A stretch of DNA of 64,000 nucleotides from an uncultured Erythrobacter sp. (GTDB lineage: Bacteria > Pseudomonadota > Alphaproteobacteria > Sphingomonadales > Sphingomonadaceae). The first letter of the stretch is position 1. The number at the start of each line of letters is the position of its first letter. The notes under the pieces are model-generated. The model worked only from the letters and a program-made list of their open reading frames with translations. It was not told where the DNA came from and did not search any database. A program made the translations under genes and the position numbers. The stretch covers positions 1 through 64,000 of the forward strand of contig CANLPY010000002.1 of the NCBI GenBank assembly GCA_947493165.1, written 5' to 3'. Below are positions 25,474 through 34,278 of the stretch, one piece after another.

Positions 25474-27743
25474 TCGCTGCCTTCCGCATCAAAGATATTC
25501 CCGGCCTGCTTGGCGCGGTGTTCGCCTTCGAAATTAAGCTCTTCCAGAACCAATTGCGGCGTATTCGAAAATGCGTTTTGGATGATGGCAGTCTTGGGAG
25601 TTCCAACGGTATGCACCACTCGAAACGGGGCGGAGCCATCGACCGCGTTGCGGGCAACATCAGCGATCTGCACGCCGTGCAAGTTAACCGCAGCGCCTGA
25701 GCCATTGGTCACAGCCCTACCGACGTTCACCAGATTATTGCCTAAAATATTGACGAACGGGCCAAAGGTGCTTTCATCACGCCCGCCGCGATAGACATCG
25801 GCAATCGCGCCGCCAACATTGGCAAAATTGCTGTTCGTAATGTCGAGATATTCGACATTGTACTGCCCGAAATCCTCGGTCTCCGCCGCGGCGGATACGA
25901 CCGTGCCCGTAATATCAGCAAAGTTGCTGTTGCGGATCGTCACGCGGTCCGCGAGCGTGCTCTTGCCAAGGGTCAGGACGTTGAATGATTTGTTCACGAC
26001 CAGACCGCGAACAGACACGCCGTCCATCTCAATCCGCATATTCGATTGAATCGGGAAGGTGGTGGTGCGGATGACAGAATTGCCAACCGAGTCCGGGGCA
26101 AGCTCGCCATCAATCACAAGATTGCTGAGTTGCAGATTGCCGCCTTCGCGCAGCTCAATCAGAGAAGGCCGCGTAAACAGAATACGCGGCGGCTCCGCGC
26201 CCTTATCAAAAGCACCGCGAATGGCGATTGTCTTGCCAAGCGGGATGGAACGATCAACGGTGTAGTCGCCGCTGCTTAGCCGCAAGACATCGCCATCTTC
26301 GGCGGCCATCGCGGCCTCAGCGAGACTGCCCTCGCCCGGCTGCACTTCTATGACGCGGCCAGATGAACCAAAAGCGAGTTCATCGCCCGGCTTTGGATAC
26401 CATTTCGCACCAACCTGATTGAGCGAGACGACCTTAAGGTTGCGCGGTGCACCCAGCGCCTTAAGCTTTGGATCAGTCGGATAAAGCAAGCCGTTTTCGG
26501 CGCGCTCCATTGCAACTTGCGCGCGGTCGAGTTTCTCGGCCAATTGCTCTTCGACTTCGCCCTGCGCAACGCGGTTGCCGCTAAACGCAATTCCGGAGAT
26601 ATCGTCATAAACCTCAAGGAATGACTGTCCCTCAAGACCGCTCAGCAAATTGTTTGCAAAGGTCGAATTGCTGGGCGCAGCCGAACGCTCCTCATCCGCA
26701 CCGACATTGAAACCGATCCGGGCGCTATCGACAATCGTGTTATTCTCGATCCGAGCACCTTCAACCTCGACATAGCGATTGACCGGCGAATTAGGCACAC
26801 CGTTCATAATCGCGAGCGCGCTGGAAAATGCCGTTCCGCGCAGCCCCTCCATGTAATTGCCGCGCACCGTCTGGCCGCGGTTTATCACGCGGATACCTCC
26901 GGTGTAATCCTTACCGTGCCCCATAAAGACATTGCCTTCGACGACATTGTTGTCGCCATGCCTGAGAGTCAGCGTGCCGCGCGAGCGCAGGAACAGATTG
27001 CCGCGAAAGACATTGCCGCCAGACTTAGATGAAATGATTTCCACCTCGCCATCGGTGCGGTCAAACACATTGTAAGCGACCAATGTGTTGGAGTTGAACA
27101 TTGAGTATTTGCTCGTGCCGATGCGTAGCGTTTCACCTCCGTTCGAACCAAGCACAGGGCGCGGACCAAAGTAATTGTATTCGATCCGGTGGTTGTTCTC
27201 ACGGCTTTCCTCGCCGTCGAGCCGCACAGCGAGCGTCACGCCCTTGTTGGTCTTGCCGACCATATGGTTGCGATCAAAGCGGTTGTTCGTGCCGTAAATG
27301 CCAACCCAATAATCGGATTCATAACGGTCCGGCTTGCTGAAATTGTCGATCACTACTTCGGTGACGCGGCTGTTGCGCGCCACCTCGTTCTTCGACCGGC
27401 GGAACGAGATTACTTCACCGCGCGGGCTGTAGCCGTCTTTGAAAACAAGACCAGTGACCAAGATATGCTCGCCGCCAATGCGCAGGCTGGACTGGCCGGT
27501 GAGGAAGACTTTGCCCACATCTTGCGCGACGACACTGATCGGCTTTTCGGCCGTACCCTTACCGCTCACTACCAGTTCGAAGTCACGCCATTCGCCATTC
27601 GCCAAAATGACAATATCACCCGCTTCAACCCGATTAAGAGTTTCTGCATATTCATTTTCGTTTTGAACAAGGTAGCTTTCAGCGAAAGCGGGGGCCGTGC
27701 ACATGCACGTTCCAACAACGACAAGGCATAGCCTCGCTAACAT
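25470..27743 (-). CDS. PL6 alginate lyase, two-domain type
   Basis: This 757-residue enzyme has a signal peptide (1-21) and two right-handed beta-helix domains, as in long PL6 enzymes. The catalytic Lys240 (EIISSKSGGN) and Arg261 (TLTLRHGDN) are 21 residues apart, as in the characterised PL6 enzyme AlyGC as I recall it. NGGETLRIG and the DGEVEI segment carry the likely calcium-binding Glu residues. It cleaves alginate polymer or oligomers in the periplasm or at the surface. It is the first gene of an operon with PL17, an MFS transporter and an SDR. Confidence 0.93.
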   Translation of the reverse strand: MLARLCLVVVGTCMCTAPAFAESYLVQNENEYAETLNRVEAGDIVILANGEWRDFELVVSGKGTAEKPISVVAQDVGKVFLTGQSSLRIGGEHILVTGLVFKDGYSPRGEVISFRRSKNEVARNSRVTEVVIDNFSKPDRYESDYWVGIYGTNNRFDRNHMVGKTNKGVTLAVRLDGEESRENNHRIEYNYFGPRPVLGSNGGETLRIGTSKYSMFNSNTLVAYNVFDRTDGEVEIISSKSGGNVFRGNLFLRSRGTLTLRHGDNNVVEGNVFMGHGKDYTGGIRVINRGQTVRGNYMEGLRGTAFSSALAIMNGVPNSPVNRYVEVEGARIENNTIVDSARIGFNVGADEERSAAPSNSTFANNLLSGLEGQSFLEVYDDISGIAFSGNRVAQGEVEEQLAEKLDRAQVAMERAENGLLYPTDPKLKALGAPRNLKVVSLNQVGAKWYPKPGDELAFGSSGRVIEVQPGEGSLAEAAMAAEDGDVLRLSSGDYTVDRSIPLGKTIAIRGAFDKGAEPPRILFTRPSLIELREGGNLQLSNLVIDGELAPDSVGNSVIRTTTFPIQSNMRIEMDGVSVRGLVVNKSFNVLTLGKSTLADRVTIRNSNFADITGTVVSAAAETEDFGQYNVEYLDITNSNFANVGGAIADVYRGGRDESTFGPFVNILGNNLVNVGRAVTNGSGAAVNLHGVQIADVARNAVDGSAPFRVVHTVGTPKTAIIQNAFSNTPQLVLEELNFEGEHRAKQAGNIFDAEGSE

Positions 27744-27776
27744 CCCAAAGCACTCCCATCCTCTTATACCTGCAGG

Positions 27777-27804
27777 AGTATAGGGCAGAGCAAGACACTG
27801 TCAA
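27777..27804 (-). promoter_or_regulatory. Sigma70-like promoter of the alginate operon (TTGACA-N16-TATACT)
   Basis: On the reverse strand a consensus TTGACA (27799-27804) is separated by 16 bases from TATACT (27777-27782), 34 bases before the PL6 start. TTGGTATTA, a possible operator half-site, lies about 30 bases further upstream (27836-27844). Confidence 0.7.
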
Positions 27805-27849
27805 TCAATCTGGCATGTTAGTTTTCGATTTAATATAATACCAATCAGC

Positions 27850-28590
27850 TTAGCCGATTTTGGCTGATGCTAAAAAGCGCTCACGGCTTTGATTGGCTTG
27901 CTGCTGAACCTTTTCCAAGGCCTGCCTTTCTGTGGCTTCCAGCATCGCTTCAAGCAGGCGCTGGAAATGCACTCGCATCGCCGCCCGGGCTCCCGCTGGG
28001 TCGCGGTCCTTCAGCGCATCGAACACCGCGCGGTGTTCCTCTGTGCGCGATTCTGAATCTTGCACGCACACGGCCTCATAGGTCGATTTAACTGCCGGAA
28101 TCTCCTCGCGCATCCGCCACAAGGACGTGATGGTATGGACCATTGCAGCGTTGTTAGAAGCCTCTGCAATGGTTAGGTGAAACTGCTCATCAGCCTCATT
28201 CGCTTCTTCCTCGTTGCCTGATCCCATCAGTTCGAGCAGATATTCAAGCTTCGCAATGCCATCGTCAGAGATGTGATGCGCAGCCAATGCAGCAGATTCA
28301 GATTCCACCAGCAACCTGGCCTCTGTCACCTCAAACGCACTGGCTTCTGGGAGTGCTTCTCCAAGAGTGGCACGGCCTTCGCTGACATAGACACCAGATC
28401 CGGTCTTAATCTCAAGCCTGCCGACGGCCTGAAGCGCAATTTCAGCTTCGCGAATGGTCACACGACTAACGCCAAGCTTCTCCGCCAATTCACGCTCGCC
28501 AGGTAAGCGCGTACCGGGAGGATAAGCTCCCTCATCAATCAAATCAGCGATTTGTGTCGCCACTGACTGGAAAAGTCTCTTGCTGGCCAT
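27850..28590 (-). CDS. GntR/FadR-family regulator of the alginate locus
   Basis: The 246-residue regulator has a winged helix N-terminus (about 10-70) with PPGTRLPGERELAEKLGVSR, and a helical FCD effector domain with the usual acidic/His metal-site pattern (EADEQFHLTIAEAS, TEEHRAVFDAL, RAAMRVHFQRLL). FadR-type regulators commonly control uronate catabolism. Its position between PL6 and the TonB receptor suggests it senses an alginate product. The frame is open to 28710; the ATG at 28590 matches family length, although the ribosome binding site is weak. Confidence 0.88.
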   Translation of the reverse strand: MASKRLFQSVATQIADLIDEGAYPPGTRLPGERELAEKLGVSRVTIREAEIALQAVGRLEIKTGSGVYVSEGRATLGEALPEASAFEVTEARLLVESESAALAAHHISDDGIAKLEYLLELMGSGNEEEANEADEQFHLTIAEASNNAAMVHTITSLWRMREEIPAVKSTYEAVCVQDSESRTEEHRAVFDALKDRDPAGARAAMRVHFQRLLEAMLEATERQALEKVQQQANQSRERFLASAKIG

Positions 28591-28641
28591 GGTCGCAAAT
28601 TGCCCCGCGAATGATATACAGTCAATCTTATACCAGTTTAC

Positions 28642-28657
28642 CAGTTCAATTGAACTG
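28642..28657. promoter_or_regulatory. Perfect palindrome CAGTTCAATTGAACTG upstream of the GntR gene
   Basis: A perfect 16-base palindrome lies 52 bases upstream of the regulator start. ATACCAGTTTA is immediately beside it (28631-28640). It could be an autoregulatory operator; no second full copy was seen in the window. Confidence 0.5.
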
Positions 28658-28731
28658 TTCATTTCCACGGCCACCGGAGGACGATAGCCGCATCGTTCAA
28701 TTGCCAGCATAATCGCACCAATTCCCGAAAA

Positions 28732-28763
28732 TCAGGCGCCTCCAGGGAGGCGGAGACGCCTGA
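28732..28763 (-). terminator. Nested hairpin after the TonB receptor gene
   Basis: TCAGGCG (28732-28738) pairs with CGCCTGA (28757-28763), and inside it CGCCTCC (28737-28743) pairs with GGAGGCG (28746-28752). The two stems are mutually exclusive at their edge. It lies about 120 bases past the receptor stop and lacks a clear U-run. Confidence 0.45.
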
Positions 28764-28883
28764 CATTCGAGCCACTCTCTGCGCGAGTGGCCAACGCATA
28801 CACACCCTTAATAGGAAGGCAGCGCTGTCTGAATTTGGCGCAAGCGAGCAGGATCAGGTCTACCCACTTGCGCAGGGCTCTTT

Positions 28884-31800
28884 TTAGAACGTCAAAGTTG
28901 CCCCAAACTGGATGCGACGATCTGGCAGGCCTTGGAAACACAACAGAGCGCCTTCGTTGACACAACTTTGCGTGATCCGAGATTTAGTGAGGTTCACACC
29001 CTCGACACCGACATTCAGATAGTCTGTAACGTCGTAGTTGATGCTTGCGTTCAACTGTCCCCGCGCCTCCGTGACAGGCGGAAAACCAAGTGTTGAGTTC
29101 AGTGTAGCTCCCGCCGCCGTATCAAGCGTGCGGAACGCATCGCGCCACGTATAACGAGCACGGGCTGACAAGCCGAATTTCTCATAATACAGTGTAACGT
29201 TGTACGCATGCGGCGAGAAGTCTAGCAGGCCTTGCACAGCAGTTACCGGAACAGCGATATTTGGGTTGATGGCTTGGAAGATATCTTCGCCGCGGCCTGA
29301 GTTTGAATTGGTTGCCTCACCACCACTAAATTCTTGGTAGGTGTAGTTGGCAACAACACCAAAGCCCGAGGCAAAGCCTAACACATCTTCAAACTGCGAA
29401 AGATCATACTGGAACGCAACTTCGACGCCGGTCTGCTCTGTGCTACCCGGATCGTTGATCGTTGTAAGCAGCGGCGCACAAATACCGTTGCCCGGAATTG
29501 GTGACAGTACGTTGCGACCCGCAATCGGATTGAAAATACCACCACCTTCACATGGCGGGGTGATATCACGGAAACCATTTGCATCCTCAAACGGATCATC
29601 CAACTGAGCCACAAACAGATTGGTCCGAACCTTGTGGAATACTCCCACACTCAAAACGGATGATGGTGCAAAGTACCATGAAATAGACGCATCGTAAGAC
29701 TCTACTGTTTCTGGTGCCAAATTGGGGTTACCTTGGTTAACCGCGCTATTGCCGCCAGTTGGGAATGCCAGTGATAAGGACAGATCGTCAAAATCAGGGC
29801 GGTTGATATCTTCGCCGTAGCTGGCTCGGATTACGATGTCGTCAGTCGCATCAAAGATCACGTTTACCCTTGGGAGAAGTTCAACGTAATTACCACTGGA
29901 TGAGACAGGCGTAACGATGCCGCCACCAACATTGTTACCCAGTGAATTGATGTTGGTGCTGACCCAGCGCAAACCAAAGTTACCACGCAACCTGCCGACT
30001 TCAAAGTTTGCCTGACCGTAAATCGAGTGCGTTTCTTCCTCAACTCGGAAGGATGCACCCAGATTGTTGGGAGTGTTAGGGTCAAGATCACTCAGCAACC
30101 TGCCCCCATTGGCGATTGCAGCCTGACCACCCGGAGTGCCATCGAGAACGGCCTGAAGAGCAGCAAAAACTTCGGCCTGATTGTTGAATGATTGGTTAGG
30201 ATCAATGAGCAAGAAGTTCCGGAACGCTAAGGCACGTCCATCAAACTCCCCGAAGTTGCTTGGTCCCTCAACCAAAAGATCAGCAAAAAGCGTACCTCTT
30301 GGACTATTCGCAATCGCCCCGGTACCGAAATTAGTCTCAAGCTGAGTGAAGTCGGTCGACGTGTCGTTGTAGCGATAGCCAACATCAAACGAGGTGAAGA
30401 ATGGTGTCAGATCATCGACATCCAGACTAGAGTCGATCCGAAACGCATTCTCAGTGTTCTCAGTGCGATTGTTACCTGCTTGCACTTGGTCAAGCACCAC
30501 GTTTGCAGGATTGAGAAGATCAGCCACTGATGGCGCAAATGGCGAGTCAAAATCGATACCAAAAGTCAGCGCGCCGTTACGCAAATCATAGATGAACGGT
30601 ACACTGTTGTCGTTGCTGGTGCCGTCAAGCGGCGTGAGCGGGTTCGGGTTGATGAAGTTCAGCTGGGTACTCAGGTTTGGGTTCGTTGTGTTTGAAACCG
30701 CCCGTGACGCTTCAACCCGTGCGGAAAAACGTCCAGTTTCAAATTCTGTGCCCAAACGATAGACTTGGCTGTCTGTTAGACGGGCACCCACATCGCCAGA
30801 AAAACGCAGGTTGGGATCATCATCGTCAACGGCGAGATTCGGCTGGATGGTCCCCGTCAATGCAGCCTGAATGCTGCCCAGCGCGACCCCATCAAGTGAG
30901 CCAAATTCAATCGTTTCGAAAGTATCAGGAACATTGTTGCGGTCGACGGCGCTTACACCAGAACCCTGAATACGGGAGCTATCTTGCGTGCGCGTTTGAT
31001 CGTTGATGATTGTGTCGAAATAGAGCTTCACATTGTCGGATGGGGCCCACTCGAGAGAACCCGAAAAGTTAATCGTCTCAAACTCAAAATTCTCTAATTC
31101 CTGGTTCAGGAACTGAATGTTGAGGAATGGAAAATCTGGGCCAGGAGCCCCACTGGCCGTAACCGAATTATTTGCAGTTATCAGGTTGTCGCGGTCAACG
31201 CGGGGACGGAAAGACGTCGCCTCCAGCTCGGTGTAGCTACCGCTCAAAACGATGCCGATTTCACCGGCGCCGGTTGACCAGACATTGCCAAAGCTACCGG
31301 AGATGCGCGGGCTTATCGTATCCGAAAGCTCGCTATATTCACCCTGCACCCGGACAGAAAGAATTCTATCGGCCAGATCAAGCGGCCGGATGGTGCGCAG
31401 ATTGACTGTACCACCAACAGCGCCCTCAATCGTTTTGGCCTCTGGCGCTTTGATAACTTCTACAGAAGCAATGATTGCCGGGTTGATATCTTCAAAGCTG
31501 ATGCCTCCCCGACCGGTGCCAGAGCTAAGGGTAGTCACATCGTTTATTGCCACCCGGTTATCGTTGGTACCCCGGATCTGCACTCCGGTGCCAACACCTG
31601 CTGTACGGGTGATCTGCACCCCAGTGACGTTTTCAAGAACCTCTGCGAGGTTTTGATCGGGCAGCTTACCGATATCTTCCGATTGAATGACTTCAATAAG
31701 GCTATCAGCATTCCGTTTTTCGTTGATTGCGCTTTGCAAAGAACTGCGAATACCAGTCACGATAATGGCGTCTTCTTCACCATTCTCCGCAACCGACTCG

Positions 31801-31916
31801 CTATCTTGTGCGAATGCTGCACCAGGCACGAACGCGATGGCTGAACCAGCCATCAAGCCCACCAAAACCTTCGATTTTTTTGTTGGCCGCCCCGCAGCCC
31901 CTAACAGATAACCCAT
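28884..31916 (-). CDS. TonB-dependent receptor, probably for alginate oligosaccharides
   Basis: This 1010-residue outer-membrane receptor has a signal peptide (ending near AAFAQD, about residue 37), a TonB box-like IIVTGIRSS, a plug domain (LPDQNLAEVLENVTGVQI, GTGVQIRGTNDNRVAINDV, EVIKAPEAKTIEGAVGG) and a long barrel ending in a terminal Phe. The size and motifs fit the TonB-dependent receptors of sphingomonads and Caulobacter that import glycans. The neighbouring PL6/PL17 operon and GntR regulator suggest alginate oligomers as cargo. GGGAGA six bases before the ATG at 31916 supports the start. Confidence 0.9.
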   Translation of the reverse strand: MGYLLGAAGRPTKKSKVLVGLMAGSAIAFVPGAAFAQDSESVAENGEEDAIIVTGIRSSLQSAINEKRNADSLIEVIQSEDIGKLPDQNLAEVLENVTGVQITRTAGVGTGVQIRGTNDNRVAINDVTTLSSGTGRGGISFEDINPAIIASVEVIKAPEAKTIEGAVGGTVNLRTIRPLDLADRILSVRVQGEYSELSDTISPRISGSFGNVWSTGAGEIGIVLSGSYTELEATSFRPRVDRDNLITANNSVTASGAPGPDFPFLNIQFLNQELENFEFETINFSGSLEWAPSDNVKLYFDTIINDQTRTQDSSRIQGSGVSAVDRNNVPDTFETIEFGSLDGVALGSIQAALTGTIQPNLAVDDDDPNLRFSGDVGARLTDSQVYRLGTEFETGRFSARVEASRAVSNTTNPNLSTQLNFINPNPLTPLDGTSNDNSVPFIYDLRNGALTFGIDFDSPFAPSVADLLNPANVVLDQVQAGNNRTENTENAFRIDSSLDVDDLTPFFTSFDVGYRYNDTSTDFTQLETNFGTGAIANSPRGTLFADLLVEGPSNFGEFDGRALAFRNFLLIDPNQSFNNQAEVFAALQAVLDGTPGGQAAIANGGRLLSDLDPNTPNNLGASFRVEEETHSIYGQANFEVGRLRGNFGLRWVSTNINSLGNNVGGGIVTPVSSSGNYVELLPRVNVIFDATDDIVIRASYGEDINRPDFDDLSLSLAFPTGGNSAVNQGNPNLAPETVESYDASISWYFAPSSVLSVGVFHKVRTNLFVAQLDDPFEDANGFRDITPPCEGGGIFNPIAGRNVLSPIPGNGICAPLLTTINDPGSTEQTGVEVAFQYDLSQFEDVLGFASGFGVVANYTYQEFSGGEATNSNSGRGEDIFQAINPNIAVPVTAVQGLLDFSPHAYNVTLYYEKFGLSARARYTWRDAFRTLDTAAGATLNSTLGFPPVTEARGQLNASINYDVTDYLNVGVEGVNLTKSRITQSCVNEGALLCFQGLPDRRIQFGATLTF

Positions 31917-32231
31917 AATTCTCTCCCGTGAATTCCCATTTTGGTTACCGAATAACTCGCATTGGCATAACTATATGTCAACCTATCCTTCATATCTATT
32001 TGAGACTTTCTGTCATACCAATTTAAATATGTTGGCCAGCATTCATTGCAATGCGCGCCAACGGGCCACAAATAACACAAGCCGAAGCGCCATTTTCTCG
32101 CTATGGGCCGCTACGAAGGCGTTGTCGGCACTGTCCGAAGCGTAACCTTGGGCCGAGCGCAGAATACGCGCATGTCTCATGTCTCCCATTCCTCCGCGCC
32201 TCATTCCGCGCAGTTATCATCGTGAACACAC
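31917..32231. promoter_or_regulatory. Divergent intergenic region with receptor promoter
   Basis: The gap between the TonB receptor and the helicase contains a consensus -35 TTGACA on the reverse strand (31976-31981) with a weak -10 (AGTTAT, about 31952-31957). ATACCAATTTA (32015-32025) is upstream; the same ATACCA-R-TTTA word occurs before the GntR gene. Closer to the helicase I see no clear promoter and only a poor ribosome binding site. Confidence 0.45.
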
Positions 32232-34079
32232 ATGCCTTTTGAAACCCTTCCAACAATCGTGGGCGAGGCCTTGGCTGACCGCGGCTATGCTGAACCCACC
32301 CCCGTTCAAGCTGCTGTAATCGGTCCCGATGCAGCAGGACGCGACCTGATTGTTTCGGCGCAAACCGGCTCTGGCAAAACTGTCGCCTTCGGGATCGCTT
32401 TAGCGGATCAACTGCTAAGCGAGATTCGAGGCACACCCCTGACAGAAAAGCCGCTTGCTCTTGTCATTGCCCCCACACGCGAATTGGCATTGCAGGTTAG
32501 CCGCGAACTTGGCTGGCTCTACGCGAAAGCTGGAGTGCGCATCGCCACTTGCGTCGGCGGCATGGACGCCAGCAAAGAACGACGTGCCTTGCGCGCAGGT
32601 CCAGCCATTGTCGTTGGCACACCGGGCCGGCTACGTGACCATCTGGAGCGCGGTCCACTTGATCTATCTGGCCTGATCGGCGTTGTCTTGGATGAGGCGG
32701 ACGAAATGCTCGACATGGGCTTTCGCGATGATTTGGAAGAAATCCTCGACGCAACGCCAGACGGTCGCCGTACTCTTCTCTTTTCCGCCACAATGCCGCG
32801 TGCAATTGAACGCCTTGCTGCCCGATATCAGTCAAATGCGCTAAGGCTTTCGCTGGCCGGTAAGGATCGCGGGCATGGCGATATCAGCTATCAAGCAATC
32901 ACCGTGGGACCTTCTGAAATCGAAAACGCTGTGGTCAATCTGCTGCGTTTTCACGAAGCGGAATCCGCGATTTGCTTTTGCGCCACGCGCGAGAGCGTTC
33001 GGCGACTGCACGCCACTTTACAGAACCGCGGTTTCGGCGTGGTCGCACTATCTGGCGAACACTCACAGTCAGAACGCAACCAAGCGCTTCAGGCCATGCG
33101 CGACAGACGTGCCCGCGTTTGCGTCGCGACCGATGTCGCCGCACGCGGCCTCGATTTGCCGACCCTAAGTCTTGTGATCCATGTCGATACCCCGCGCGAT
33201 GCCGAAACTCTCCAACACCGCTCTGGTCGTACCGGACGCGCAGGCAAGAAGGGCACGGCTGCAATCATCGTGCCTTACAATCGCCGCAAGAGGGTAGAAA
33301 GTATGCTGCGCGGGGCTAAAATTGAAGCGAAGTGGCTCGGTGCGCCGACGCCAGAGGAAATCCGCAAGCAAGACCACGTGCGTCTGATGGAGAAACTTAC
33401 CGCTCCGGCTGAATATGAAGATCATGATCGCGCTATTGCGACTGAGTTGATGGAGCAGATGCCAGCTGCGGACATCGCCGCAGCGCTGGTTCAGGCGCAT
33501 CGGGCAAAGATGCCTCAACCAGAAGAGTTGCTTGCCAACACACCCCAAGCGCGCGCAAAAGCCAAGGCAGAACGCCACCGTCCTGGCTTTGAAGATGTCG
33601 TGTGGTTCAAGATGGGTATTGGCCGGCGCCAGAACGCCGAGCCGCGCTGGATTTTGCCATTGATCTGCCGACGCGGGCACATCACGCGAAACGAAATCGG
33701 TGCCATTCGCATCGGCCCCAATGAAAGCTGGTTTCAGGTTCCTCGCACTATTGCGCCTAAGTTCATTGACACGTTGAAACGCACTAAAAATAGCGAAGAT
33801 GAGCAGGACGCGATCCTAATCGAGGAATCGGCAGAAGGCCCGCGCGTGGAGGCACGCAGCAATCGCAAACATCAAGGTGCGGGCGTACGTGCCAAGCCTT
33901 TCAACAAGGGCCGGGGTGACAAGCCGCGCACCTCATCCAAGCGCGGCAAGAATGAAGGCTCTAAGTCAGCTTCAGGAAAACCTTTCGCAGATAAGAACAA
34001 GCCACCATTCAAGGGAAAAGGTAAGGGCAAGCCTGTCGGCAAAAACAAGGGAAACCCGAGCGGGCCAAATTCAGGATAA
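32232..34079 (+). CDS. DEAD-box RNA helicase with DbpA-type RNA-binding domain
   Basis: The 615-residue helicase carries the full motif set: the Q motif (EPTPVQAAVI), Walker A AQTGSGKT (43-50), PTRELA, VVLDEADEML, SAT, ARGLDLP and HRSGRTGRAG. A DbpA-like RNA-recognition domain follows (KMGIGRRQNAEPRWILPLIC). The tail of about 90 residues is Lys/Gly/Pro rich and basic, as in CsdA/DeaD-type proteins. It remodels RNA or ribosome precursors in an ATP-dependent way. It separates two polysaccharide loci and is likely unrelated to either. Confidence 0.95.
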   Translation: MPFETLPTIVGEALADRGYAEPTPVQAAVIGPDAAGRDLIVSAQTGSGKTVAFGIALADQLLSEIRGTPLTEKPLALVIAPTRELALQVSRELGWLYAKAGVRIATCVGGMDASKERRALRAGPAIVVGTPGRLRDHLERGPLDLSGLIGVVLDEADEMLDMGFRDDLEEILDATPDGRRTLLFSATMPRAIERLAARYQSNALRLSLAGKDRGHGDISYQAITVGPSEIENAVVNLLRFHEAESAICFCATRESVRRLHATLQNRGFGVVALSGEHSQSERNQALQAMRDRRARVCVATDVAARGLDLPTLSLVIHVDTPRDAETLQHRSGRTGRAGKKGTAAIIVPYNRRKRVESMLRGAKIEAKWLGAPTPEEIRKQDHVRLMEKLTAPAEYEDHDRAIATELMEQMPAADIAAALVQAHRAKMPQPEELLANTPQARAKAKAERHRPGFEDVVWFKMGIGRRQNAEPRWILPLICRRGHITRNEIGAIRIGPNESWFQVPRTIAPKFIDTLKRTKNSEDEQDAILIEESAEGPRVEARSNRKHQGAGVRAKPFNKGRGDKPRTSSKRGKNEGSKSASGKPFADKNKPPFKGKGKGKPVGKNKGNPSGPNSG

Positions 34080-34247
34080 TGCTAACATCCTAAGTCTGTG
34101 GTAGCTGCCCGAATTGGCCATACGGCGCAAACGTGCTTTTAGACCAAAAACGAGGTGCATGGCGTTCTAGCGAATACCAGGCCGCGCTGACCCGAGGATT
34201 GTGCGACAATTTGCGACGAATGTCTGCTTCTCATCTCTCTTCATCTG

Positions 34248-34263
34248 TGATCATATGCAATCA
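34248..34263. promoter_or_regulatory. Operator-like 16-mer TGATCATATGCAATCA
   Basis: An imperfect palindrome (TGAT...ATCA with core CATATG) lies 16 bases before the DUF1800 start. Close relatives occur at 49228-49243 and 45049-45064 and, more weakly, at 40638-40653, each before a transcript of the ulvan-type locus. Confidence 0.6.
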
Positions 34264-34278
34264 TGAAGGGAGGAAAGG

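Noticed and set aside
23815..25794. A 659-codon forward open frame opposite PL17 and PL6
   Set aside because: It is antisense to two clearly recognisable lyases, has no domain and reflects the codon bias of the real genes.
28591..28710. N-terminal extension of the GntR regulator
   Set aside because: It runs through palindromic and AT-rich regulatory sequence and exceeds the usual family length.
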